Below, in pieces: positions 24,877-33,365 of a stretch of DNA of 64,000 bases. The stretch is from Desulfosarcina widdelii. GTDB lineage: Bacteria > Desulfobacterota > Desulfobacteria > Desulfobacterales > Desulfosarcinaceae. A program made the translations under genes and the position numbers. Position 1 is the stretch's first letter. Each line of letters begins with the position of its first letter. Location of the stretch: contig NZ_AP021875.1 in the NCBI RefSeq assembly GCF_009688965.1, positions 6,696,001 through 6,760,000 on the forward strand. The letters are read 5' to 3'. The notes below the pieces were generated by a model. That model ran no database searches and was not told where the DNA came from. It worked only from the letters and a program-made list of their open reading frames with translations.

Positions 24877-26313
24877 ATGTCATTAGCGAAAGCTCAACCA
24901 AAAGAGACACCCGAGGAATTGGATTTCCGGGTGAAAGACATCGACCTGGCCGATTTCGGACGCCGGGAGATCGAAATTGCCGAAAATGAGATGCCGGGGC
25001 TGATGGCCATCCGCGAAAAATACGGTGCCGAAAAACCCCTTGAAGGATCCCGTATCAGCGGCAGCCTGCATATGACCATTCAAACCGCCGTGCTCATGGA
25101 GACGCTCCGCGCCTTGGGCGCCGAGGTCCGCTGGGCTTCGTGCAACATTTTCTCGACCCAGGATCATGCCGCCGCGGCCATGGCGGCAGCGGGCATCCCG
25201 GTATTCGCCTGGAAGGGAGAAACACTGGAAGAATACTGGGACTGCACCCTCCGGGCCCTGACCTGGCCCGGCGACCGGGGTCCCCATTTGATCGTGGACG
25301 ATGGCGGCGATGCCACGTTGATGGCTCATTGCGGCTATCAGGCGGAAAACGATCCGTCGATCCTGGACGCCCCCACCGAGAACAAAGAGCTTCGGATCAT
25401 CAACGCCACCTTGAAAAAATGTCTGGCGGAAGACGATCATTTCTGGCATCGGCTGGTGTTCGACTGCAAGGGAGTTTCCGAAGAAACCACGACCGGCGTA
25501 CACCGGCTGCACCAGATGGACGAAAAGGGAGAATTGCTCTTCCCGGCCGTCAATGTCAACGATTCGGTGACCAAAAGCAAATTTGACAACATCTACGGCT
25601 GCCGCGAGTCTTTGGTGGACGGCATCAAGCGGGCCACCGACGTCATGGTGGCTGGTAAAACCGCCGTGGTGTGCGGTTACGGGGATGTCGGCAAGGGGTG
25701 CGCCGAGGCCTTCGCCGCCCATCGGGCCCGGGTGCTGGTTACCGAGGTCGATCCCATTTGCGCCCTGCAGGCCTACATGGCCGGTTTTCCCGTGGTAACG
25801 CTGGAACAGGCCCTGGCCGAAGGCGATATCTTCGTAACGGCCACCGGCAATTGCGATGTAATCACCGCCGAACACATGGCCGGTATGAAGGATCAGGCCA
25901 TCGTTTGCAACATAGGCCATTTTGACAACGAGATCCAGGTGGACCGCCTTAATGCCATACCCGGCGTACAGCGATATGCCATCAAACCCCAGGTAGACAA
26001 ATACCAGTTCCCGGACGGCCATGCCATTTACATGCTGGCCGAAGGAAGGCTGGTCAACCTGGGCTGCGCCACGGGCCATCCCAGCTTTGTCATGTCCACG
26101 TCTTTCACCAACCAGGTACTGGCCCAGATGGACCTGTGGCAGCATCCCCGGGCCGTGGGCGTCCGGCGATTGTCTAAGGAACTGGACGAAGAGGTGGCCC
26201 GCCTGCACGTGGAAAAGCTCGGCGGAATCCTCACCCGTCTCAACGAAAAGCAGGCGGCCTATATCAACGTCCCACCAACGGGACCGTTCAAACCGGAGCA
26301 TTATCGCTATTAG
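24877..26313 (+). CDS. ahcY: Adenosylhomocysteinase
   Basis: 478 residues from ATG 24877, which has AAGGAT upstream; the frame is open from 24805 but those codons overlap the repeat. AhcY hydrolyses S-adenosylhomocysteine to homocysteine and adenosine using bound NAD. Signatures: SCNIFSTQDHAAAAMAAAG, VINATLKKCLAEDDHFWH region, SKFDNIYGCRESLVDGIKRA, NAD loop CGYGDVGKGCAEAF, and the C-terminal KPEHYRY. It relieves product inhibition of methyltransferases and belongs with metK and the upstream methyltransferase. Confidence 0.95.
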   Translation: MSLAKAQPKETPEELDFRVKDIDLADFGRREIEIAENEMPGLMAIREKYGAEKPLEGSRISGSLHMTIQTAVLMETLRALGAEVRWASCNIFSTQDHAAAAMAAAGIPVFAWKGETLEEYWDCTLRALTWPGDRGPHLIVDDGGDATLMAHCGYQAENDPSILDAPTENKELRIINATLKKCLAEDDHFWHRLVFDCKGVSEETTTGVHRLHQMDEKGELLFPAVNVNDSVTKSKFDNIYGCRESLVDGIKRATDVMVAGKTAVVCGYGDVGKGCAEAFAAHRARVLVTEVDPICALQAYMAGFPVVTLEQALAEGDIFVTATGNCDVITAEHMAGMKDQAIVCNIGHFDNEIQVDRLNAIPGVQRYAIKPQVDKYQFPDGHAIYMLAEGRLVNLGCATGHPSFVMSTSFTNQVLAQMDLWQHPRAVGVRRLSKELDEEVARLHVEKLGGILTRLNEKQAAYINVPPTGPFKPEHYRY

Positions 26314-26364
26314 CCCGATGACGGGCGCTTCAACCTTCATCCAGATAAAATCCAGGAGGCTGGT

Positions 26365-27864
26365 ATGAAACAACCGGAGATTGATACCTTTCGACCGCGT
26401 ATGCGAGTACTCAACGAAAAGCAGGCATGGGCCATCCACCATGCCGCGCTGGAAATTCTCGAACGCACCGGATTTTCCATGGAACACCCCGAGGTGCGCC
26501 GGATGCTGCTGGATGCCGGCTGTCAGGATGACAGCGAGGACCGGCTGCTGATGCCGGCACGCCTGGTCGAAAAAGCGCTCAAGACGGCCCCGCGCCAGAT
26601 TACGCTTTACGACCAGTTGGGGCAGCGGACCATGCCCCTGGTCGATGGTAATTTTTATTACGGCACCGGGTCGGATACGATCTTCACCATCGATCTGGAG
26701 TCCGGGGAGCGGCGCCGCACCGTGCTGCAGGATACGGCCAATTTCGCCCACCTGGTGGACGGACTCGACAACATGGATTTTTCCATGTCCATGGGCAATC
26801 CCACCGACGCGCCCATCGAGGAGATCTATGTGCATGTCTTTGCCGAAATGGTGAAAAACAGCAACAAGCCGATCTGCTTTATCGCCGATAGCGGCAAGGA
26901 CATCGCCAAGATTCACGAAATTGCCTGCCTGGTGGCCGGCGGCGAGGATGCGCTGGCCCGGCGGCCGTTCATTCTCAACTACTCGGAGGCCATCAGCCCC
27001 CTGCGGTTTCCCACCAACGTCATGGAAAAACTGGTTTTCTGCGCCCGCAAACAAATTCCCATCTGCCTGCCTTCCGGCTGCAATGCCGGGGGCGGCGGGC
27101 CGACGACCCTGGCAGGCGCCATGGCGCTGGGGATCGCCGAAAACATGGTGGGCCTGGTCATTCACCAACTGACCAACGAAGGGGCGCCGTTCCTATTTGC
27201 GCCCAATGTCAGTGTGCTGGACATGCGCCATACAGTGATTTCCTACGGCTGCACCGAGTGGAGCCTCACCCAGGCGGCCCTGGCCGACATGCGCGACATG
27301 ATTTACCATCTGCCCATCTGGGCCTTTGCCGGGGCGACGGACGCCAAAACGGTGGATGCCCAGGCCGGTGCCGAGGGAATGCTTTCCATCGTGACGGCCA
27401 TGCTCTCCCGCTGCAACTTCATTCACGATGTGGGCTACATCGAATCCGGCAATACCTCTTCGTTGGAGATGCTTACCCTGGCCGACGAACTGGTGGGCAT
27501 GAGCCGCTACTTTGTCGACGGACTGCGCATCGACGACGACACCCTGGCCCTGGACGTGATCGACCGTGTGGCCCGCAATGGAGAAAGCGGCGCCATCTTC
27601 ATCAGCGACAGCCACACCTTCAAGCATTTCAAAACGGCCCTGTTCCACCCCGAGCTGGGCGACCGCAGCCGTTTCGAGCATTGGGAGGCCAACGGGTCAA
27701 AGGATATGCAGCAGCGCTGTAACCAGAAAACCCGCAATATTCTGGCCGATCATCCTGTGACGCCCAAACCGGAGGCGGTGCTGGAGGGCATCTCCACGAT
27801 TCTGGGACGCAACGAGATTTCCGAAGACATGTCAGGAAGTAACGAAACCCGGCTTGCGGGATAA
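26365..27864 (+). CDS. MttB superfamily methyltransferase, non-pyrrolysine type
   Basis: 499 residues of the trimethylamine/glycine betaine methyltransferase superfamily (LNEKQAWAIHHAALEILERT, LPSGCNAGGGGPTTLAGAMA, IESGNTSSLEMLTLADELVG). There is no in-frame amber codon, so it is not the pyrrolysine enzyme; relatives such as glycine betaine:corrinoid methyltransferase use various methylated amines. No corrinoid protein gene lies next to it. ATG 26365 follows a good AGGAGGCTGGT site, 51 bp after ahcY. Next to SAM-cycle genes it could feed or drain methyl groups for homocysteine remethylation; the substrate is unknown. Confidence 0.85.
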   Translation: MKQPEIDTFRPRMRVLNEKQAWAIHHAALEILERTGFSMEHPEVRRMLLDAGCQDDSEDRLLMPARLVEKALKTAPRQITLYDQLGQRTMPLVDGNFYYGTGSDTIFTIDLESGERRRTVLQDTANFAHLVDGLDNMDFSMSMGNPTDAPIEEIYVHVFAEMVKNSNKPICFIADSGKDIAKIHEIACLVAGGEDALARRPFILNYSEAISPLRFPTNVMEKLVFCARKQIPICLPSGCNAGGGGPTTLAGAMALGIAENMVGLVIHQLTNEGAPFLFAPNVSVLDMRHTVISYGCTEWSLTQAALADMRDMIYHLPIWAFAGATDAKTVDAQAGAEGMLSIVTAMLSRCNFIHDVGYIESGNTSSLEMLTLADELVGMSRYFVDGLRIDDDTLALDVIDRVARNGESGAIFISDSHTFKHFKTALFHPELGDRSRFEHWEANGSKDMQQRCNQKTRNILADHPVTPKPEAVLEGISTILGRNEISEDMSGSNETRLAG

Positions 27865-27878
27865 GCGTAAGCCATAGT

Positions 27879-27913
27879 GGTTGCGCAAAGATCCGTGCGG
27901 TTTTTGCGCAACC
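27879..27913. terminator. Hairpin after the MttB-family gene
   Basis: GGTTGCGCAAA and TTTGCGCAACC pair around a 12- to 13-base loop, 15 bp after the stop codon. No long T-tract follows, so termination efficiency is uncertain. Confidence 0.5.
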
Positions 27914-28245
27914 CTCGGTGCCTTCCAGGGCGATGGACAGCTCCTTTGCCAGCCTTCCCTCCTCCGGCGACACATCCGTGTCTCTGCAATCCCCACTCCA
28001 CGATTATTTTGTTTGACAGCATCCCGGAAACCATTTTAGCCTTAACAAAAGCCATCACTACAAGGCTTGTTCCGGCCGCCGCCATCGGTGCGGACGCTTG
28101 TTTCCCCTTTTGATACTGCTCCTGCACATCTTGCCTGTATTTTTTTGACTGTTTTTTTTCCTGCTGCCTGTCCCGGCACTGCCCGCGGCAATCCTGCATC
28201 CGGCGGCACCGTTACCAATTCTTTTCAGCAGGAAAGGAGGGCGCC
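27914..28245. other. Gap upstream of the UspA gene
   Basis: No gene recognised. TTGACA at 28013-28018 with a poor -10 (TTAGCC, 17-bp spacer) may be a weak promoter for the UspA-GAF pair. AGGAAAGGAGGG just before 28246 is the ribosome binding site. Confidence 0.35.
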
Positions 28246-28704
28246 ATGGCAACGTTTCGTATTCTTTTGCCCTACAATTACTCCCCCAACGACCAGAAGG
28301 CCATCCGGTTTGTCACTGATGCCTTTGCCCATCAGCCGGATGCAAGCGTCACTCTGTTTCATGCATACACCCCGCTGCCGGACATCGATGTGAAGGCCAG
28401 TCCCGAAAACCTGAAATTAAGAAGTGGCATGACCTATCTGGCCGCCGAACTCAAGGAAAAGGAAGAAGCCCTCAAGCGCGTGAAAGACAGACTGGTGGAG
28501 AGCGGGTTTGCCCCCGAATCAATCGAGTGCGTGTTTCAGAAGCGTGTTAAAAGCGCCGCCGAAGAGATCGTGGACCGTGCGTCGGCTGCAAATGTCCTGG
28601 TGCTGAGTCGCGGAGCCGGCAAAGTGACCCATTTTTTCACCCGCAGCATCTATGCCCGGGTGGTAGCCGCGCTGCGCGGCATCACCATCTGTGTGGCCAC
28701 CTGA
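28246..28704 (+). CDS. Universal stress protein (UspA family)
   Basis: 152 residues. FRILLPYNYSPNDQKAIRFV opens the Usp fold; SRGAGKVTHFFTRSIYARVV resembles the ATP-binding G-x2-G-x9-G-S/T signature only loosely, with the first glycines kept (RGAGKVTHF). C-terminal RGITICVAT is typical. It is followed 12 bp later by a GAF protein and is probably cotranscribed with it. Its role is unknown; Usp proteins often bind nucleotides and respond to starvation or redox stress. Confidence 0.8.
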   Translation: MATFRILLPYNYSPNDQKAIRFVTDAFAHQPDASVTLFHAYTPLPDIDVKASPENLKLRSGMTYLAAELKEKEEALKRVKDRLVESGFAPESIECVFQKRVKSAAEEIVDRASAANVLVLSRGAGKVTHFFTRSIYARVVAALRGITICVAT

Positions 28705-28716
28705 AAGGAGGAGACC

Positions 28717-29292
28717 ATGGCATCTGAGCGAAAGATCACCATCGACATCTTCAAGGCTGTGACCCGGGCGGTCGCCCACAGCGAGGATCTGGACGTGATG
28801 ACCAATCATCTGGCCCAACTGCTCACCGCCGGTCTGGACATCAAAGGCTGCGCTGTTTTCGTGCTGAATGCGGTGACTGAAGAACTGGAAATTTTAGCCA
28901 GTTTCGGACTGTCGGCCAAGTACCTGACCAAGGGGCCACTGAATACGCCCAAAAGCATCAACGAAACTTTTCAGGGCGTTCCGGTCGTTATCTCTGACAT
29001 CGGCAAGAAGCACAAAAGCCTGCAATATCCGGAGGAGGCCCGCAAGGAGGGGATCGCCGCCATCGTTTCCCTGCCCATCGTTCACATGGACGAAGTGGTC
29101 GGTGTACTGCGCCTGTACCATTACGAAGTCTGGCAGATATCGGAACAGGATCTGGAGTCGTTGCAGATTCTGGCAGGCATCATCGGCCTGGCCATGACCT
29201 ATGCCCGCTTCCACAACACGGTTCACGCCATCGCCGAAGTGCTGGGGCAGACCTTCCAGGTGGAGTTGACTCCGAAGCTGGGGAAGAGATAG
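28717..29292 (+). CDS. GAF domain protein
   Basis: 191 residues, a single GAF sensor domain: LAQLLTAGLDIKGCAVFVLN, EELEILASFGLSAKYL, and the closing GIAAIVSLPIVHMDEVVGVL. No output domain is attached, so it may act by protein contact, perhaps with the UspA protein encoded just upstream. AAAGGAGGAGACC gives a strong ribosome binding site. Confidence 0.8.
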   Translation: MASERKITIDIFKAVTRAVAHSEDLDVMTNHLAQLLTAGLDIKGCAVFVLNAVTEELEILASFGLSAKYLTKGPLNTPKSINETFQGVPVVISDIGKKHKSLQYPEEARKEGIAAIVSLPIVHMDEVVGVLRLYHYEVWQISEQDLESLQILAGIIGLAMTYARFHNTVHAIAEVLGQTFQVELTPKLGKR

Positions 29293-29337
29293 GTAGGTTA
29301 AGCCGAAGCTGTTTCGGCTGAAGCCGGATTACAGAGG

Positions 29338-29390
29338 ACGGAAGACGGAAGTCAGATTCCCGACTTCTGACCTCAGACATCCGGCCTCTG
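29338..29390. repeat. GACTTCTGACCTC-type intergenic repeat
   Basis: ACGGAAGACGGAAGTCAG and CGACTTCTGACCTCAGAC units form an imperfect inverted pair between two convergent genes, as in the 10428-10470 and 10620-10650 stretches. A short hairpin AGCCGAA/TTCGGCT lies at 29301-29319. Confidence 0.5.
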
Positions 29391-29393
29391 CCA

Positions 29394-31661
29394 TTACAGC
29401 TTTCCCAACCCTTTGAGAATTTTCTCCGGTGTGATGGGCAGGTCCTTACAGCGGTAGCCGGTGGCATGGAAGACCGCTTCGGCAATGGCCGGAGCCGTGG
29501 GGGAAACCAGCCCTTCGCCGGCCTCCTTGGCCCCCATGGGGCCTTCGGGTTCGTAAGTCTCAATGCACACGGACTCGCCCGGAGGCATGTCCGCAGCATG
29601 GGGGATCTTGTAGTCCAGAAAGGTCGTGTTGAGCGTTTTGCCGCCCTCCATGACGAACTGCTCCGACAGGGCATATCCCAGCCCCATGTGAATGGAACCT
29701 TCCAGTTGCCCCTCCACGGCCATGGGATTGAGCACCGTTCCGCAATCGTGGGCGGTCCACATCTTTTCCACCACAACCCGGCCGGTTTCAGTATCGACGT
29801 TTACCGCGGCCACCTGAGCGCCGAAACTGAAGGCCGGAGTCACTAGCCCCTTGCCCCGGGGCGTGTAAGAGCCCCGTGCCACCAGGGGTTCACCCCGCTG
29901 GGTTTTCTGTACGAAGGCCACAGCCTCCCCGAAGGTCATGCCCCGTTCCGGCTTGCCGGCCGCGAACACCCGGCCGTCGGCAAACTCGATGTCGAAAATT
30001 ACGTTGAGATCGAAGCGGGCCGAGACGGCGCCGGCCAGCTTGGCCTTGATTTTTTTGGCGGCATCCAGCACGGCGTTGCCGGCCATGAGGGTCACCCGGC
30101 TGCCCCAGGATCCCAGGTCCGCCTGGGGCGTCATGGCCGTATCGGCCGCGGTCAGGCGGACATCCTCCATCTTCAGTCCCAGGGCTTCGGCCAGAATCTG
30201 CTTGAGCACCGTATCCGATCCCTGGCCGATGTCCGATGCCATGGTGAGCAGGTGGACGGTGCCGTCGTCGAAGGCGCGCACCTCGGCTGCCGAAAAGGGG
30301 TACTGGGTGTTGAACCAGTTGAAGACGCCGCCGGAGATGAAGCTGTAGCAGCCGATGCCCACCCCCCGGCCTTTATTTCGGTTCTTGCGTTTGCGTGACC
30401 AGCCGCTGATGCGCCTTACCTCTTTGAGGGACTCGATGAATCCGCAGGAACTGATGGTGGCCACGCCGGGCAGTTCGTCGCCGGAAACCATGGCGTTTTT
30501 CAGGCGGATGGCAATGGGGTCGATGCCCAGCTCCTCGGCGGCCATGTTCATCTGGGTTTCGGCGGCGAAAAGGGTCTGGGGGGCGCCGAAGCCGCGCATG
30601 GCACTGGCCGGAGGCTTGTTGGTGTAGACGTGTTCGCCCAGGTAGCGGTAGTTGGGGTAGCGATAGAGCATGGCTCCGAAGTTGCCGGACAGAAAGGTTG
30701 CCGTGGGGCCCATGGCGTTGTAGGCACCGCCGTCCAGATAAATGTGCAGGTCCTTGGCCACCAGGGTGCCGTCGCTCTTGAAACCCACCTTGGATTTGAG
30801 GGTCATGGGATGGCGCCGTCGTCCGGCGGTGAATTCCTCCTCGCGGGTGAGGGTGAACTTGACCGGCCGACCGGTCCGGCGGGCCATGAAGGCCGCGCAG
30901 AACTCCCAGGGCCGCAGCTCCATTTTTCCGCCGAATCCGCCGCCCACGGCGGGTTTGATCACCCGGATGTCGTTTTCGCGCATATTCAGCGTCGATGCCA
31001 GCAGGCACTGGACGATGTAAGGGGTCTGGGTGGAGGTCCACAAGGTGATGCGTCCGTCCGAATCGCATTGGGCCACACAGGCGCAGGGCTCCAGATAGGC
31101 ATGGCTAACGGCGTGGACGGTGAAAGTGTCCTCACGCACGTAGTCCGATGCTTTAAATCCGGCCTGGATATCGCCGTATGCAATCTTGCGGTCGATGCTG
31201 ACGTTGGTAGGCGAAGCCTCGTGGATCACCGGAGCCCCTTTGGCCAGGGCCGATTGTACATCGAAGACGCCGGGCAGTTCTTCGTATTCGACCCGGATCT
31301 GCTCGACGGCCTCCTCGGCGGTGTCGCGATCGACGGCCGCCACGGCCGCCACTTCGTCACCGATGAAGCGGACCCTGTCCACGGCCAGCGCGTATTCGTC
31401 CTGGGTGCCGGGAAAAAGGCGCCAGTTGCCGTAGGTGACCCGAGGGATGTCCTGTCCGGTGATGACGCTGTGAACCCCAGGGATTTTCCTGGCCTTGCGG
31501 GTGTCGATATGGACGATGCGGGCATGGGGCAGGGGGCTGCGGAGCAGTTTGCCGAAAAGCATGCCGGGCAGTTTGATGTCGTCGGCATAGACGGCCTGTC
31601 CGGTGGCCTTGGCACGGCCGTCCGTGCGGGGAAGGTCCTGGCCGATGAGCGTTGGTTTCAT
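29394..31661 (-). CDS. Molybdenum hydroxylase (xanthine dehydrogenase family), large subunit
   Basis: 755 residues with the Mo-binding domains of the XDH/4-hydroxybenzoyl-CoA reductase family: GQDLPRTDGRAKATGQAVYA, GAPVIHEASP, AVGGGFGGKMELRPWEFCAA, AMRGFGAPQTLFAAETQMN, and a late GSWGSRVTLMAGNAVLDAA. The AYRCSFR loop of CO dehydrogenase is not present. It is the last gene of a three-gene operon (2Fe-2S, FAD, Mo). Family members hydroxylate purines, N-heterocycles or aldehydes, or dehydroxylate aromatic CoA esters; the substrate is not evident. No cofactor-insertion chaperone (XdhC-like) is adjacent. Confidence 0.85.
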   Translation of the reverse strand: MKPTLIGQDLPRTDGRAKATGQAVYADDIKLPGMLFGKLLRSPLPHARIVHIDTRKARKIPGVHSVITGQDIPRVTYGNWRLFPGTQDEYALAVDRVRFIGDEVAAVAAVDRDTAEEAVEQIRVEYEELPGVFDVQSALAKGAPVIHEASPTNVSIDRKIAYGDIQAGFKASDYVREDTFTVHAVSHAYLEPCACVAQCDSDGRITLWTSTQTPYIVQCLLASTLNMRENDIRVIKPAVGGGFGGKMELRPWEFCAAFMARRTGRPVKFTLTREEEFTAGRRRHPMTLKSKVGFKSDGTLVAKDLHIYLDGGAYNAMGPTATFLSGNFGAMLYRYPNYRYLGEHVYTNKPPASAMRGFGAPQTLFAAETQMNMAAEELGIDPIAIRLKNAMVSGDELPGVATISSCGFIESLKEVRRISGWSRKRKNRNKGRGVGIGCYSFISGGVFNWFNTQYPFSAAEVRAFDDGTVHLLTMASDIGQGSDTVLKQILAEALGLKMEDVRLTAADTAMTPQADLGSWGSRVTLMAGNAVLDAAKKIKAKLAGAVSARFDLNVIFDIEFADGRVFAAGKPERGMTFGEAVAFVQKTQRGEPLVARGSYTPRGKGLVTPAFSFGAQVAAVNVDTETGRVVVEKMWTAHDCGTVLNPMAVEGQLEGSIHMGLGYALSEQFVMEGGKTLNTTFLDYKIPHAADMPPGESVCIETYEPEGPMGAKEAGEGLVSPTAPAIAEAVFHATGYRCKDLPITPEKILKGLGKL

Positions 31662-31700
31662 GGGCTTTCCTTTATACGTATCGGGCTTTTTACGAGGTCC

Positions 31701-32579
31701 TCATTTTTTGCCAAGCGCCATCTTGCGGGCGTCGATCAGTGCGCGGATGGTCAGCACCGTTACCATTTTCCAGCGATAGGCCGCACTGGCCCGCAGATCG
31801 TCGATGGGTGCGGTCTCCCGGGATGCCGTTTTAGCGGCGCTGCGAATCAGGGTGTCGGTCATCTTTTTGCCGATCAACTGCTTTTCGGCCCTCGGAGTCC
31901 GCATGGGGACCGGGGCGCAGGCACCGACCACCAGTCGGGCGTCGACGCAGCGATCTTTTTTGACAACGACCATGGTGCCTACCCCAACGGCCGAACAGTC
32001 CAGCTTGCCCCGCTGGGAGAGGCTGAGATAGGCCGTGCCGCTTCCGGCCGGGGGCAGGGGAACGAAAACCGAGGTGACGATCTCGCCTTTTTCCAGGGCC
32101 GTGATCCCCGGACCCTGGAAAAACTGGTCCAGGGGCAGGCTGCGGCCGCCCTCGGGTCCGGCGATATTGACGCTGGCCCCCATGGCCAGCAGGGTCGGGG
32201 CATTGTCCGCCGAGGGAGAGGCGTTGCACAGGTTGCCCACCACGGTCCCCATGTTGCGCACCTGCACATTGGCGGTCCCACCGGCGGCCTGGGCGATGGT
32301 AGGATAATGGCGGCGGATCTGCGGATGGGCCGCCACCTCGGCCAGCAGGGCCGTGGCGCCGATGGTGAGGCCTTTTTTCCGGTCAAATGCGATGGTTTCC
32401 AGACCAATAATCCGTTTCAGGCTGACGATGCGTTGCGGAAACGCCATGCGGTGGCGGATTCTGACCAGAAGATCGGTGCCGCCGGCCATGATCCGGGTGC
32501 CGGGTCCGCCGTCGACCAGTGCAAGGATGGCTTCTTCCAGGGTCGCGGGGGCGACATAATCGAATCGGGGGGCTGCCAT
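31701..32579 (-). CDS. Molybdenum hydroxylase, FAD-binding medium subunit
   Basis: 292 residues. FAD-binding motifs IMAGGTDLLVRIRHRM and GGTANVQVRNMGTVVGNLCN are those of CoxM/XdhB subunits. The Cys-rich insert that binds an extra 4Fe-4S cluster in 4-hydroxybenzoyl-CoA reductase beta is absent, which argues against that enzyme. It starts 11 bp after the 2Fe-2S gene and precedes the large subunit. AGGAGGCGAAG upstream gives a strong ribosome binding site. Confidence 0.9.
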   Translation of the reverse strand: MAAPRFDYVAPATLEEAILALVDGGPGTRIMAGGTDLLVRIRHRMAFPQRIVSLKRIIGLETIAFDRKKGLTIGATALLAEVAAHPQIRRHYPTIAQAAGGTANVQVRNMGTVVGNLCNASPSADNAPTLLAMGASVNIAGPEGGRSLPLDQFFQGPGITALEKGEIVTSVFVPLPPAGSGTAYLSLSQRGKLDCSAVGVGTMVVVKKDRCVDARLVVGACAPVPMRTPRAEKQLIGKKMTDTLIRSAAKTASRETAPIDDLRASAAYRWKMVTVLTIRALIDARKMALGKK

Positions 32580-32590
32580 GACTTCGCCTC

Positions 32591-33085
32591 CTATCGTGTG
32601 GGTTGCTTCTTTTTCGGTTGCATCCGGCGGCCGGCCTCGGCGATGGCGTCCACGATCTTGTTGTAGCCGGTGCAGCGGCAGAGATTGCCGGAAATGGCAG
32701 CGCGGATCTCGGTGTCATCGGGTCGGGGGTTGGCGCTGAGAAGGTTCAGGGCCGAGATTTCCATGCCGGGCGTGCAGAAACCGCACTGGATGGCCCCTTT
32801 TTCGATAAAGGACTCCTGGATGGGATGCAGGTCTTCGCCGGACGGCGCCAACCCCTCAACGGTGAGAATTTCTCTGCCGTCCATCTCCACGGCCAGTGTC
32901 AGGCAGGAGCTGACACTTCTGCCGTCCACCAGGACCGTGCAGGCGCCGCAGTCCCCCGAGCCGCATCCCAGCTTGGTTCCCGTGAGGTTGAGGTCTTCGC
33001 GCAGCACCTCGTTGAGGGTGCGCCAGGGTTCCACGGCCAGGCAATAGGTGTCGCCGTTGACCGTCAGGCGGATGTCATGTTTCAT
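32591..33085 (-). CDS. Molybdenum hydroxylase, 2x[2Fe-2S] small subunit
   Basis: 164 residues with both clusters of the family: plant-type CGSGDCGACTVLVDG (plus a later Cys) and CGFCTPGMEISALNLL with LCRCTGYNKIVDAI. It passes electrons from the Mo site to FAD. First gene of the minus-strand operon; the promoter is likely in the 33086-33365 gap, where a minus-strand TTGACT-N17-GATATA is visible. Confidence 0.9.
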   Translation of the reverse strand: MKHDIRLTVNGDTYCLAVEPWRTLNEVLREDLNLTGTKLGCGSGDCGACTVLVDGRSVSSCLTLAVEMDGREILTVEGLAPSGEDLHPIQESFIEKGAIQCGFCTPGMEISALNLLSANPRPDDTEIRAAISGNLCRCTGYNKIVDAIAEAGRRMQPKKKQPTR

Positions 33086-33105
33086 GGGAGGCTCCAGGAA
33101 AAATA

Positions 33106-33140
33106 ATGGGAATTCGGGAATTGTGGAATCCAGGAATTAC
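33106..33140. repeat. Degenerate GGAATT repeat units
   Basis: GGGAATTCGGGAATTGTGG and CCAGGAATTACC resemble the GGAATTGAGGGATT family seen at 499-583 and 10460-10500. Confidence 0.4.
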
Positions 33141-33222
33141 CGGTCATGAAGGCGTCAGTCGGAATGTCCTTTCCAATCCTTCGCTTCCAATATGCGGATT
33201 TCTGAATTCGTCCTTTGGAAGC

Positions 33223-33251
33223 TATATCATAGCTGTAAAGTAGTTAGTCAA
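33223..33251 (-). promoter_or_regulatory. Possible promoter of the molybdenum hydroxylase operon
   Basis: Read on the minus strand: TTGACT (33251-33246), 17-bp spacer, GATATA (33228-33223). Confidence 0.4.
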
Positions 33252-33365
33252 GGTTTAATCGGCAAATCGTTTGTCCAGGCTTGATTTTTCCGGGTGGGAT
33301 CTTTACCTTACCAAGAATTTGCTGTCGGGATGGGTTGCGATTTTAACAATAGATAAAAGGTGAAC

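Noticed and set aside
24883..27168. 761-codon minus-strand frame opposite ahcY and the MttB-family gene
   Set aside because: Antisense shadow of two confidently identified genes in high-GC DNA.
26365..27864. Pyrrolysine-containing trimethylamine methyltransferase
   Set aside because: No in-frame amber codon interrupts the gene, so it is a non-pyrrolysine member of the superfamily.
30630..32666. 678-codon plus-strand frame opposite the molybdenum hydroxylase genes
   Set aside because: Antisense shadow of conserved subunits; no recognisable domain.
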